A stretch of 64,000 bases of DNA from positions 40,970-104,969 of the forward strand of contig NZ_LGYN01000031.1 of the NCBI RefSeq assembly GCF_001307105.1. Reading direction: 5' to 3'. Below, in pieces: positions 31,308 through 40,337 of this stretch (the first letter of the stretch is position 1; each line of letters begins with the position of its first letter). The notes under the pieces were generated by a model. That model saw only the letters and a list, made by a program, of their open reading frames with translations. It was not told the DNA's origin and made no database searches. Source of the stretch: Bacillus australimaris (GTDB lineage Bacteria; Bacillota; Bacilli; Bacillales; Bacillaceae). A program made the translations under genes and the position numbers.

Positions 31308-31336
31308 AAAAGAAGGAACCTGCCAGTTCCTTCATC
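31308..31336 (-). terminator. Terminator of the DUF1540 gene
   Basis: On the minus strand GAAGGAAC, TGGCA loop, GTTCCTTC, then TTTTCTTTT, about 20 bases after the stop codon. Confidence 0.8.
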
Positions 31337-31351
31337 TCAGAGAAAAACATA

Positions 31352-31501
31352 TTATTTTGTTTCAAAGGTTTCGCAATCTGTTTCAGCATTGCGAGTCACG
31401 TCAGTCATTGTGTTTTTACCAATTTTAATGGTAGAAGCGGTACAGCTGTTTTCAGCCCAAAAACGGCAAGAGTTCACTTCACAAAGTACGTTTTGTGCCA
31501 T
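31352..31501 (-). CDS. DUF1540 domain small protein
   Basis: 49 codons, starting ATG at 31501 with GGAGGTGA eight bases upstream. The protein carries four Cys in the DUF1540 spacing: LCEVNSC, then ENSCTASTIKIGK, then TDCETFETK. This small family is widespread in Firmicutes, probably binds a metal through the Cys residues, and has no established function. The strong ribosome site and the terminator just downstream support a real gene. Confidence 0.85.
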   Translation of the reverse strand: MAQNVLCEVNSCRFWAENSCTASTIKIGKNTMTDVTRNAETDCETFETK

Positions 31502-31654
31502 GGGAATTCACCTCCGTGATTCATATTGAGAATGAAGCAAGCTGCAACTTGAATTCATTCAATTTAGTAGTCTCTTTGAAGAAAGAGGCTGTTTGTGCTG
31601 ATGATGCACATGTTTATCATACCATCTACCCTGAAAATATACAATTTAAACTTT

Positions 31655-31690
31655 GAAAGAGCGAGAATATAAATCTCGCTCTTTTTTTAT
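31655..31690 (+). terminator. Terminator without an obvious upstream gene
   Basis: AAAGAGCGAGA, ATATAAA loop, TCTCGCTCTTT plus a T-run on the + strand. No + strand gene ends before it; the gap 31502-31856 otherwise holds the DUF1540 promoter region and the yfnH upstream region. It may end a small RNA. Confidence 0.7.
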
Positions 31691-31856
31691 TTGTAAAAAT
31701 AGTTGAATGCTAAGTGGCACACTCTCTCATTTCGACATATGAATAGAGTAGATTCAAAACCTGATGTCGGACAAAGTATGGGGGTACATGTACTGATTTT
31801 CCGGATAAAGATAAGGTTTTCAATCAAAAATTTTCATAGAGAGATGAGGGGAGAAG

Positions 31857-32621
31857 ATGAAAGCAGTCATTCTCTGCGGAGGAAAGGGAACGAGAATGAG
31901 TGAGGTCACACAAGCGCTTCCTAAACCACTTGCTATGATCGGAGATCGGCCTATTCTATGGCATATTATGAAAATCTATCAATATTACGGTGTTGATGAA
32001 TTTATCTTATTGCTTGGATATAAAGGAGAGAAGATCAAAGAGTATTTTCTGAATTATGACTGGCGGCATCACAGCATGCAGCTCGATATGTCGACAGGCG
32101 AGATGAAGCTTTTAGGAAAATCGGAAAATTGGAAGATTACCTTCCTAGATACAGGTGAGAATACGATGACAGGCGGGAGGTTAAAGCAGGCACAGGACTA
32201 CATTGGTGATGAGACATTTATGATGACGTATGGTGATGGACTGGCCAATATCAATATGTTTCATTTACTTAAGCGCCATCAAGATTTAGGGGCAGCTGCG
32301 ACTGTCACAGGAATTGAAAAGAAGTCCCAGTACGGAACATTAAAGGTCTATAACGGGATGGCCCAATCCTTCTCTGAGAAGACAGACAGTATCGGGATGA
32401 TCAACGGAGGATTTTTTGTGTTGTCTCCAAAGGTATTCGATTATTTGACAGACGATGATCAATGCGTGTTTGAAGCGGAGCCTCTTCAAAATCTGGCGAA
32501 TGATGGAGAGCTTGCAGTTTATGAACACCACGGATTTTGGACAGCAATTGATACGTATAAAAATCTAAAGGAAATCAACGACATGTGGACAGAAGGAAAA
32601 CAACCATGGAAGGTTTGGTGA
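31857..32621 (+). CDS. yfnH: Glucose-1-phosphate cytidylyltransferase YfnH
   Basis: 254 residues. It makes CDP-glucose from CTP and glucose-1-phosphate. Motifs: [20 protein letters not shown] (nucleotide loop) at the N-terminus; [16 protein letters not shown] (metal/nucleotide); and [22 protein letters not shown] after GGGGAG. First of five tightly packed genes in the order yfnH-G-F-E-D known from B. subtilis, where the operon is expressed in the mother cell and makes polysaccharide for the spore crust. CATATGAATA at ~31737 only partly resembles a sigma-K -10. Confidence 0.9.
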   Translation: MKAVILCGGKGTRMSEVTQALPKPLAMIGDRPILWHIMKIYQYYGVDEFILLLGYKGEKIKEYFLNYDWRHHSMQLDMSTGEMKLLGKSENWKITFLDTGENTMTGGRLKQAQDYIGDETFMMTYGDGLANINMFHLLKRHQDLGAAATVTGIEKKSQYGTLKVYNGMAQSFSEKTDSIGMINGGFFVLSPKVFDYLTDDDQCVFEAEPLQNLANDGELAVYEHHGFWTAIDTYKNLKEINDMWTEGKQPWKVW

Positions 32622-32625
32622 CGGC

Positions 32626-33597
32626 ATGAGCGGATTTTGGAATGGAAAGAACGTATTTGTAACTGGATGTACAGGGCTGTTAGGAAGCTATCTCGTCAAG
32701 GAATTGATTGATCAAGGGGCAAACGTGACTGGACTTGTGCGTGATCAGGTGCCTCGATCGAATTTATATCAAGGCAGTCAATTTGAAAAAATGAATGTGG
32801 TGCATGGTGCATTAGAGGATATGCAAACGATTGAACGTGCGTTAGGAGAATACGAAATTGATACCGTCTTCCATTTGGCTGCACAGGCGATTGTTGGAGT
32901 CGCAAACAGGCATCCCGTCTCTACATTTGAAGCCAATATTTTAGGGACATGGAATGTACTGGAGGCGTGCAGAAGACAGCCGCTCATTAAACGAGTGATC
33001 GTCGCATCAAGTGATAAAGCATACGGTGATCAGGAGCAGCTTCCTTATGATGAAGATATGCCGCTTAACGGGAAGCATCCGTATGATGTATCAAAAAGCT
33101 GTGCAGATTTAATTTCTCATACGTACTACAACACGTACGGTCTTCCGGTTTGTATTACGCGCTGTGGCAATTTATACGGAGGCGGGGATTTGAATTTCAA
33201 CCGAATCATTCCGCAAACGATTCAGCTTGTATTAGAGGGAGAAGCGCCGGAAATTAGAAGTGATGGAACCTTTATTCGTGATTATTTCTATATTGAAGAT
33301 GCGGTGAAGGCATATTTGCTGCTAGCTGAGAAGATGGAGGAAAAAGGGCTGGCTGGTGAAGCCTTTAACTTTAGTAATGAAATTCAGCTGACGGTGCTTG
33401 AGCTTGCGGATAAGATTTTAAAGGCAATGGGAAGTGAGCTGAAGCCTCGTATTCTCAACCAGGGAACGCATGAAATTAAGCATCAATATTTGTCGGCAGA
33501 GAAAGCGAGAAAGCTGCTTGATTGGAAGCCTGACTATTCCATTGATGAAGGGTTAGAGAAAACGATTGAATGGTACCGCGATTTCTTTCAAAAATAG
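32626..33597 (+). CDS. yfnG: CDP-sugar 4,6-dehydratase-like enzyme YfnG
   Basis: 323-residue extended short-chain dehydrogenase. NAD-binding [16 protein letters not shown] (GxxGxxG) at the N-terminus; [12 protein letters not shown] with the catalytic Ser/Thr region; and the catalytic pair YDVSK near residue 150. It should dehydrate the CDP-glucose made by YfnH to a 4-keto-6-deoxy sugar. Four bases separate it from yfnH. The exact sugar product is not readable from sequence. Confidence 0.88.
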   Translation: MSGFWNGKNVFVTGCTGLLGSYLVKELIDQGANVTGLVRDQVPRSNLYQGSQFEKMNVVHGALEDMQTIERALGEYEIDTVFHLAAQAIVGVANRHPVSTFEANILGTWNVLEACRRQPLIKRVIVASSDKAYGDQEQLPYDEDMPLNGKHPYDVSKSCADLISHTYYNTYGLPVCITRCGNLYGGGDLNFNRIIPQTIQLVLEGEAPEIRSDGTFIRDYFYIEDAVKAYLLLAEKMEEKGLAGEAFNFSNEIQLTVLELADKILKAMGSELKPRILNQGTHEIKHQYLSAEKARKLLDWKPDYSIDEGLEKTIEWYRDFFQK

Positions 33598-33609
33598 AGG
33601 TGTAAATAG

Positions 33610-34521
33610 ATGAACAGCATATATTGTACGGTTCTTTCAAGTGGAAGACTTTATCAAGCCATTGCGTTTTTCTTATCGTTGAAGCAAGTAGAAGATGATG
33701 CTGTCATCAAGACGTTATGTATGGATGATGCTGCATTTGATCTGCTTCATCAAATGAATTTTCCGCATGTCGATCTTGTTCATGTGCGTGAGCTTGAAAC
33801 ACCGGAGCTTCTCGAGATCAAAAAGGAACGGGATGATTCGGAATATTGCTGGACGTTAAAGCCGATCTGGATTGAACGGATTTTTGAACAGGAGCAGGTA
33901 GAAGGAGTGACGTATCTTGATGCAGATTTATTCTTTTATGAGAGTCCGCAAATCATATTTGAACATCAGCCGGATGCGTCTGTTTTAATTTCAAGAGGAG
34001 ATATTGTCATTCCAAGCTTTGAACCAGAGGAAGTGAAGATGCTTCAGAAGCTTTTAGGGCGCTATAATTCAGGGTTTCTTCATTTTAAAGGAGATGAAGC
34101 TGGACGGAAATGTCTCAGCTGGTGGAAAGAACAATGCTTAAAAGAATGTAAAAATGCACCGGGAGAAGGCAAGTTTGGTGATCAAGGATATTTGGATCAT
34201 ATGCCAAGGCTGTTTGAGAGAGTGGAAGATATTGAAACAAAAGGTGTGAATATTGGTCATTGGAATTATGGCCAGCATTCTTATCAGGAAGAGAAAGGGC
34301 GTATTTTACTTGAGGATGGGAGCCCGCTCATTTGTTATCATTTCAGCGGCTTTCGGATTTTGAGCAAGGATGAGATGCAGCAAATTCATGAAAAAGGGCG
34401 TCATGACCTGCCGTTTTTCCAAGAAGCCTATCGGGAAGTACTTCGCCATGTGATTGAATCTGTGGAGCAGGTCGATCCGCTGTTTAACGGTTATGCCAAA
34501 CTAGAGGGGGATGACGCATGA
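33610..34521 (+). CDS. yfnF: Glycosyltransferase YfnF
   Basis: 303-residue glycosyltransferase with a GT-A style DxD (VTYLDADLFFY near residue 110), then GRYNSGFLHF, FGDQGYLDHMP and ICYHFSGF, a pattern like GT8-related enzymes. It is a paralogue of yfnD, sharing the SEYCWTLKP-type segment, the DxD block, the NSGF/NTGF block and the YHFS block. Start ATG after GAGGTG. Its stop overlaps the start of yfnE (ATGA). Confidence 0.85.
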   Translation: MNSIYCTVLSSGRLYQAIAFFLSLKQVEDDAVIKTLCMDDAAFDLLHQMNFPHVDLVHVRELETPELLEIKKERDDSEYCWTLKPIWIERIFEQEQVEGVTYLDADLFFYESPQIIFEHQPDASVLISRGDIVIPSFEPEEVKMLQKLLGRYNSGFLHFKGDEAGRKCLSWWKEQCLKECKNAPGEGKFGDQGYLDHMPRLFERVEDIETKGVNIGHWNYGQHSYQEEKGRILLEDGSPLICYHFSGFRILSKDEMQQIHEKGRHDLPFFQEAYREVLRHVIESVEQVDPLFNGYAKLEGDDA

Positions 34522-35708
34522 ACGAAAAGCCAAAGGTAAGCGTCATTATTCCAAGCTATAATGCGAAAGAGCGTTTAGAAGGGAGTCTTTTTTCCTTAAC
34601 GCTTCAGGAAACGGATATTCCATTCGAGGTTATTGTTGCAGATAATGGCTCAACGGACGGTACGATGGAAATGCTTGAGAACATTGAGGTGAACTTCCCG
34701 TTTAAAAAGGTGCGAATTCCTGTCAATCAAGGGATTGCAAAGGGACGTAATCATGCCATTCGCGAGGCGGAGGGAGATCTGCTAATTTTCCATGACAGTG
34801 ATATGCTGGCAGAACCGAAGTTTATTCAAAAGCATGCAGAGGCGCATGCTGATCAAGAGGATCTTGTCATTTGCGGCGTATGCTGGAAGAGGATTTATCG
34901 ATATTTTTACACAGCATTTGATAAAGATCATATCAAGCGATTAAAAAAGCAAGGGCTATATAAACGGAAAATGAATGACAAAACACCTCTTTTATCAATG
35001 GAAGACGTCGAAAACGGTGCATTTCTAGAAAAAAGCTTCGATTTGCAGTCTGAGTTTATTGATATCCTGAAAGAGATCTTGCACACATACGACTATGATT
35101 TAGGTTCGTATGAGCTGCCGTGGCGATTTTTTATTACAAATAACTCCTCTGTCAAACGCAAGCATGTCATGGCACTGGGGATGTTTGATGAAAATATCGT
35201 TCGGTATGGGTTTGAGGATTATGATTTAGGGATTCGTCTGCATCAGCTTGGTCTCTCATTTGAGTTGCGAGAGGATATCATGAGCGTGCATCAGGAGCAT
35301 CCAAGTAATTTAACATCGTTTGATGATATCAAATACAACATTTTGTATATGTGTGAGAAGTACAACAATATTGATGCCATTGATGTCCATTTGGCTTTCT
35401 CTGGTCCGTTTTCTCACACGGTGACAAATGACATTGTGAAAGACATTCGGCAGCTGCGTGAGAATCCTGCATTTGATGACCTGCTGTCTTATTTTTTAGA
35501 GCTGCTTCATTTGATCACAGAGCGGAATGTAGGCGTGAAACGCGATAAAAAAGATGTGCTGACAGAAAAGCATGTTCCTTTGAAAAAGTATGCAGAGGCG
35601 GCACAGGTTGCACGGCAGGAATATGGCTGCACAGTACTGGTAGAAGCCATTCAAGGTCTGACGAAAGAGCTATTACGCGTTGATTTGTTCCAAGTGGATG
35701 TGTTGTAA
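34518..35708 (+). CDS. yfnE: Family 2 glycosyltransferase YfnE
   Basis: 396-residue GT2 enzyme: VSVIIPSYNAKERLEGSL at the N-terminus, ADNGSTDGTMEML, the DxD equivalent LIFHDSDMLAEPKF, and the acceptor-side RYGFEDYDLGIRLHQLG. The C-terminal ~120 residues are helical. Translationally coupled to yfnF by a 4-base overlap and followed directly by yfnD. The donor is probably the YfnG product or a related nucleotide sugar. Confidence 0.87.
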   Translation: MNEKPKVSVIIPSYNAKERLEGSLFSLTLQETDIPFEVIVADNGSTDGTMEMLENIEVNFPFKKVRIPVNQGIAKGRNHAIREAEGDLLIFHDSDMLAEPKFIQKHAEAHADQEDLVICGVCWKRIYRYFYTAFDKDHIKRLKKQGLYKRKMNDKTPLLSMEDVENGAFLEKSFDLQSEFIDILKEILHTYDYDLGSYELPWRFFITNNSSVKRKHVMALGMFDENIVRYGFEDYDLGIRLHQLGLSFELREDIMSVHQEHPSNLTSFDDIKYNILYMCEKYNNIDAIDVHLAFSGPFSHTVTNDIVKDIRQLRENPAFDDLLSYFLELLHLITERNVGVKRDKKDVLTEKHVPLKKYAEAAQVARQEYGCTVLVEAIQGLTKELLRVDLFQVDVL

Positions 35709-36638
35709 ATGGCCTCATATCATTTTACAACCATTGTGTCGAATACCCATGTCTTTAAGCTGTTGGCACTGATTCATTCGCTTGAGAAAAACGCCCATGC
35801 ATTCAAGCTGTCGGTTTTATGTGCAGACCCTTTGGCTTACAAGGTGTTAAAGGAGTTCCCTCACCCGAATGTTCAATATGAACAGCTTGAAGACATTGAG
35901 GATGACTCCCTGCGCAAGGCAAAAGAGGATCGTACGTTTCATGAGTATTGCTGGACATTAAAACCTGCCTTTTTGCTCAAAACTCTTGAGTCCTCAGATG
36001 CGGATTATCTTGCTCATTTGGATACGGATTTGTATTTTTATCATGATCCAGAGGCAATTTTTGCAGAGAATCCAAGCGCTCATTTATTCTTAACGGATCA
36101 TATGAATTCCAAGCGGTTCTATCGTTATTACGAGTTGTCTGGCCGTTTTAATACTGGGTTTGTAGGCTGTCGTAACACAGATGTTGCCAAACAGGCGGTC
36201 ACGCAATGGAAGGAAAACTGTCTTGCACATTGTACAGTAGAAATGGATACCAAAAAAAAGACATACGGAGATCAGCGGTATGTTGAAAGATGGATCGATG
36301 ATTTTGAAGGGGTCCATGTGGTGACATCAAAAGGAGCCAACGCCGCCATTTGGAATATTGAAAACTACAAGCTTTCAGTTGTCAAAGGGGAGATGTATCT
36401 CGACGAATGTCCACTCTTGTTTTATCATTTTTCTGCCTTTACGATCATTGATGAGAAGACCTTTAATCTGAATTGGTATTACTATATGACAGAACAAAAG
36501 CTTGTGGATCACCTGTATATTCCTTATGCTGACTTGATTCATCGAAAAATCAAACAGGTGCAAAAGGTATTTCCAGAATTTCAACAGGGGTTTATTGCAA
36601 AGAAGCATGTTCCTGATACGCATTTTTATGAGATGTAA
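35709..36638 (+). CDS. yfnD: Glycosyltransferase YfnD
   Basis: 309 residues, paralogous to YfnF. Matching blocks: EYCWTLKPAFLLK, ADYLAHLDTDLYFYHDP with the DxD, SGRFNTGFVGCRN, KTYGDQRYVERW, and PLLFYHFSAF. The ATG directly follows the yfnE stop with no gap. Last gene of the operon, before a terminator. The two paralogues around a GT2 enzyme suggest successive sugar additions. Confidence 0.85.
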   Translation: MASYHFTTIVSNTHVFKLLALIHSLEKNAHAFKLSVLCADPLAYKVLKEFPHPNVQYEQLEDIEDDSLRKAKEDRTFHEYCWTLKPAFLLKTLESSDADYLAHLDTDLYFYHDPEAIFAENPSAHLFLTDHMNSKRFYRYYELSGRFNTGFVGCRNTDVAKQAVTQWKENCLAHCTVEMDTKKKTYGDQRYVERWIDDFEGVHVVTSKGANAAIWNIENYKLSVVKGEMYLDECPLLFYHFSAFTIIDEKTFNLNWYYYMTEQKLVDHLYIPYADLIHRKIKQVQKVFPEFQQGFIAKKHVPDTHFYEM

Positions 36639-36673
36639 AAAAAACCGCTCATTGATTTGAGCGGTTTTTCCTT
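36637..36673. terminator. Bidirectional terminator yfnD/yfnC
   Basis: AAACCGCTCA, TTGATT loop, TGAGCGGTTT with A- and T-runs. Confidence 0.9.
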
Positions 36674-37912
36674 TTATGATTCATTCCATTTGGAGATGGT
36701 TTGATCGCTAGGAAGTAAGAAGGCTAGGATACCTAATATCGGTAAAAAGGCAACACCAATCATAGTAGGCGTTAAACCGAAGGCATCAATGAATGAGCCG
36801 AGGGCAACCGAGCCGATTGCACCCATACCAAACGCCAGCCCAACTGTTAAACCAGACATTGTGCCAATTTTCCCGGGAAATAGTTCTTGGGCATAAACCA
36901 CTGTGACAGAGAAGCTCGATGTCAAAATGACCCCAATCAGTCCGAGTAAAACGTACGCAAAGACAGGTCCGGCAAATGGCAGCAGCAGGGCAAGAGGGAA
37001 GGACGCCAATAAGGAAACTAAAATCACGTTTTTCTTGCCAAAACGATCTGCAAGCGGCCCGCCTAAAAATGTCCCAATTGCACCTAGAATGAGAAATAAG
37101 AAAATATAAGTCTGTGATTCTTTAATCGTCAATCCGTACTGTTCAATCGCATAAAACGCATAGAAATTCGAAATGGCATTTCCATACCAAGAGCGGGCAA
37201 AAATGAGAAAGACGATAATGCCAAGTGCAGTGAGTGCTGATTTACGGTGAATGTCAGATCGCGCAGCTTTTGCAGGCGCTTTTTTTGCTTGAGCTCGAAT
37301 GGTTTGGAGTCTTCCTGCGTACCATCTTGAAATATAGAGAAGAAAACCGACAGCAATCATTCCAACAATTGTAAACCAAGCCACGCCTGGCTGACCGAGC
37401 GGGACGAGCATGAATGCAGCGATAAGCGGAGCAAAGGCTTGACCTGTATTTCCGCCTACTTGATAGATGGACTGTGCAAGTCCTCGTCTTGGACCAGCTG
37501 CCATGTTTGCAACACGGGAACCCTCTGGATGAAAGATCGCAGAGCCGAGTCCGATAAGAACAACGCAAAGCAAGATGGTGGCAAAGGACGGAGCAAAGGC
37601 AAGTCCGAATATACCAATAGCACTTGAAAATAAAGCAATTGGAAGTGCATAAGGCATCGGCCGTTTATCTGTATACCACCCAATTGCAGGCTGCATGACC
37701 GAAGAGACCATATTTAATGTAAAGGCGATCAGCCCTAATTGTGTAAAGGTCAGCCCCATTGAGCGTTCTAATATAGGGAACATGGCAGGAATAACGGCTT
37801 GCAATGTGTCATTCAGCATATGACAAATACCAATAATCAATAAGATGGGATAAACCGTTGAGCCGGTGACAGATTTTTGAGGCTTATCCTTTGTACGAGC
37901 AGCAATAGCCAA
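36674..37912 (-). CDS. yfnC: Fosmidomycin-resistance-type MFS exporter YfnC
   Basis: 412 residues with 12 hydrophobic segments, of the Fsr subfamily: ICHMLNDTLQAVIPAMFPILERSMGL at TM1, and GSAIFHPEGSRVANMAAGPRRGLAQSIYQVGGN in the TM4-TM5 region, both Fsr hallmarks. Starts at TTG eight bases after AAAGGAGG. The neighbour order yfnD-yfnC matches B. subtilis. Drug export is inferred from the family only. Confidence 0.88.
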   Translation of the reverse strand: MAIAARTKDKPQKSVTGSTVYPILLIIGICHMLNDTLQAVIPAMFPILERSMGLTFTQLGLIAFTLNMVSSVMQPAIGWYTDKRPMPYALPIALFSSAIGIFGLAFAPSFATILLCVVLIGLGSAIFHPEGSRVANMAAGPRRGLAQSIYQVGGNTGQAFAPLIAAFMLVPLGQPGVAWFTIVGMIAVGFLLYISRWYAGRLQTIRAQAKKAPAKAARSDIHRKSALTALGIIVFLIFARSWYGNAISNFYAFYAIEQYGLTIKESQTYIFLFLILGAIGTFLGGPLADRFGKKNVILVSLLASFPLALLLPFAGPVFAYVLLGLIGVILTSSFSVTVVYAQELFPGKIGTMSGLTVGLAFGMGAIGSVALGSFIDAFGLTPTMIGVAFLPILGILAFLLPSDQTISKWNES

Positions 37913-38012
37913 TGAGACTTCCTCCTTTCATTTTTCATTGTTTTCTGTTTTTGCATTCTTCTCATTTTATTCATAAGGTGAACTATAAAACAATAGCAAA
38001 TTGTCATCATTT

Positions 38013-38056
38013 AGAAAAAAAGAAACACAAGCCCTTGTTGGAGCTTGTGTCTCTAA
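38013..38056 (-). terminator. Terminator of pbpC
   Basis: On the minus strand ACACAAGCTCC, a loop, GCTTGTGTTTC and a T-run just after the pbpC stop. Confidence 0.8.
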
Positions 38057-38060
38057 AGAG

Positions 38061-40100
38061 TTATTTGTAAAAAGAAGCAATCAAAGGCTTCATTTTTTGA
38101 ACGACGAGTCCACTCCCGCCGCGGTTTTTCACACCGTCAATCATGCCGACAAGAATGTAATCTTCTTTTTTAGGATTAAACGCAAGTAAAAATCCATTTT
38201 CAGTGCCGTCTGTTGCACCTTGTTTGCTTTTCAGCTCTGCCGTTCCAGTTTTAGCGGCGATATCAGCTCCTTCGATTTGCAGGGAGTGGGCTGTACCGTT
38301 TGGACTTGTCACGACCTGAGTCAAAGCGTCTTTCACTGTGTTTGCTGTGTCTTCTTTGATGATTTGTTTCGGTGATGCTGTTTTTTCATCCTGAATCACT
38401 CGAGGATAAACAAGCTTGCCCCCTGTGGCAAATGGAGAATAGGCATGTACTTGCTCAATCGGTGACATGAGTAATTCACCTTGGCCATACGCTGAGTCAG
38501 CCAGTAGGATTTCTGATTGAATTCCATCGTTCGATACTTGTGCAGGCTTCATTGTAAATGGCATGTGTAAGTTTTCGCCAAATCCAAATGCTTTCACTTT
38601 TTTCTCGTAGGTTTCTTTGCCGATTTCCAGTGCTTCCTGTCCAAAGTAAATATTGTCTGAGTACACGAGGGCATCAACCATATTTACTTTTTCTTTATCG
38701 TGAACCCGTGTGATGCGATAATTTCCCCAAGATTGATCCTTTTGCCATTTCAGTCCATGAATGGTGCGCACTTTGTTAGGCTTTGTGACACCTGTTTCAA
38801 GCCCAATGGCTGCTGTAATGGTTTTGAATGTGGACCCTGGTGCATATCTGCTCGCATATCGAGCTTGGAATGGAAGATCTGGGTTTTCACTGTATGCCTG
38901 ATATTGCTTAGGTGTTATCCCGTTTGTCATAAGATTGACATCGTAGGAAGGGGCGCTGACAAGTGCTAATAGATCACCCGAAGATGGATTCATGATCGTG
39001 ACAGCTCCTTTTTCACCTTTCAGCTGTTCATAAGCTTTTTTCTGTAAGGAAGCATCAATCGTTAGCTTCACGGTTTCTCCGTCTTTTCGATCTGATTTTT
39101 GTAAAGTTTCTTCAATACCTGTTTCATCATGGTCGATAAGAATGCTTCCGCCATCTTGTCCTCGTAATTTTTTGTCAAATGTAAATTCAAGGCCGGTTTT
39201 GCCGATGATTTGATCCGCTTTTAATGCCGGGTTTCTTTTGATGTCATCTGCATTTGCCTTTCCGACATACCCGGTGAGATGAGCGGCTGCTTCGTTATAT
39301 GGATAGTAGCGCATTTCCTTCGATTGATAAGTGACGCCTTTTACGTCTTTTGGAATCGGCTTCTGTTCTAACATCGACTTGAGCGGGACAAACGTGTCGT
39401 CAGTGACCCATGCTTGTTTCAGCTGGTTGTCAATGAGTTCTTCCTCTATATCAAACGCTTTGCTGATTTTTTTGATATTGCGTTCTTTTTCTTCCCCTGT
39501 TCCGAGTTTTCCTGGGATGATGCCAAGTGCGTTTCCACCAGTTGTTTCTGCTAGCGTACGCCCTTTTCGGTCAACAATGTTTCCGCGGACAGCAGGGTCT
39601 GATTTGACTTTGATGGTATCTCCCTTTTCCATTTGCGGGAAGATGAGATTTGGTTTCCAGTCCACTTTCCACTTGCCGTCCTCTTCGGAGAGAACGCCTT
39701 TGTAAGAGAGCTTATGCAGTTTGCCAAGAGACGTTTTCATCGTCACATCATAGGAGAATTGATACCCATTTCCTTTGTCCTGTTTTTCAACGTTGAGCTT
39801 TGAAATGTTCAGATCATGAGCACCAATGCCATTGAAGATATTGTCGTATTTTTCGGCTAGTTGTTTTTTTGAAAAGTCATTGGCTTTTAAAGATGCACTT
39901 GTCACCTCATCTGCCAGCTTCGTAAAGTCTTTCTTCTCCATTTCTTTCGTAAAGTTTTGAGCGGCTTTTAGCGCCTCTTTTTCTTTTGAGAAAAGATGAT
40001 CCTTTAAGAAAAAGAAAGCAGCAGCAACTACAATGATGCTAAGAAGAGGGATGATGACTTTTTTCTGTTTCCAAAATGATTTTTTTTGATCCGTATACAA
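38061..40100 (-). CDS. pbpC: Penicillin-binding protein, PbpC-type transpeptidase
   Basis: Class B PBP that cross-links peptidoglycan outside the membrane, about 679 residues. In order: short cytoplasmic tail; one membrane anchor (VIIPLLSIIVVAAAFFFL, residues ~15-33) without a lipobox, unlike the lipoprotein I recall for B. subtilis PbpC; an NTF2-like MecA_N domain; the dimerisation domain; and the transpeptidase with SxxK in PGSTFKTI, SxN in YSDNIY, and KTG in AAKTGTAEL. Starts at TTG 40100, six bases after GAGGTG; the GTG at 40109 lies in that site. Confidence 0.88.
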   Translation of the reverse strand: MYTDQKKSFWKQKKVIIPLLSIIVVAAAFFFLKDHLFSKEKEALKAAQNFTKEMEKKDFTKLADEVTSASLKANDFSKKQLAEKYDNIFNGIGAHDLNISKLNVEKQDKGNGYQFSYDVTMKTSLGKLHKLSYKGVLSEEDGKWKVDWKPNLIFPQMEKGDTIKVKSDPAVRGNIVDRKGRTLAETTGGNALGIIPGKLGTGEEKERNIKKISKAFDIEEELIDNQLKQAWVTDDTFVPLKSMLEQKPIPKDVKGVTYQSKEMRYYPYNEAAAHLTGYVGKANADDIKRNPALKADQIIGKTGLEFTFDKKLRGQDGGSILIDHDETGIEETLQKSDRKDGETVKLTIDASLQKKAYEQLKGEKGAVTIMNPSSGDLLALVSAPSYDVNLMTNGITPKQYQAYSENPDLPFQARYASRYAPGSTFKTITAAIGLETGVTKPNKVRTIHGLKWQKDQSWGNYRITRVHDKEKVNMVDALVYSDNIYFGQEALEIGKETYEKKVKAFGFGENLHMPFTMKPAQVSNDGIQSEILLADSAYGQGELLMSPIEQVHAYSPFATGGKLVYPRVIQDEKTASPKQIIKEDTANTVKDALTQVVTSPNGTAHSLQIEGADIAAKTGTAELKSKQGATDGTENGFLLAFNPKKEDYILVGMIDGVKNRGGSGLVVQKMKPLIASFYK

Positions 40101-40192
40101 TGAAAACACCTCAATTTTTGATTAGATCCTCTATATTTTACAGTTATTGCTCGTGATTTGTATAGTTTCTCATAGAAACCTTACGGGTGAGA

Positions 40193-40222
40193 CGGGACAA
40201 ACGAACTGTGGTTTGTCCTTTA
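40193..40222. other. Hairpin upstream of the DASS transporter gene
   Basis: GGACAAAC and GTTTGTCC arms around GAACTGTG in the 237-base divergent gap. A second small dyad, ATCGCTT/AAGCGAT, lies at 40316-40331. Function unknown. Confidence 0.4.
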
Positions 40223-40337
40223 TGGTGCTGATTTTCACCGTATGAAACATGACTTTCTGCCTGTTCTTTATAAAAAGGAAATCACTTTAAATCATCGAAG
40301 GATCATAAGGACAAAATCGCTTGAAAGCGATGACAAA

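Noticed and set aside
31730..31750. Sigma-K promoter for yfnH (CATATGAATA)
   Set aside because: The match to CATANNNTA is off by one base and the -35 is weak, so it is mentioned only as a resemblance.
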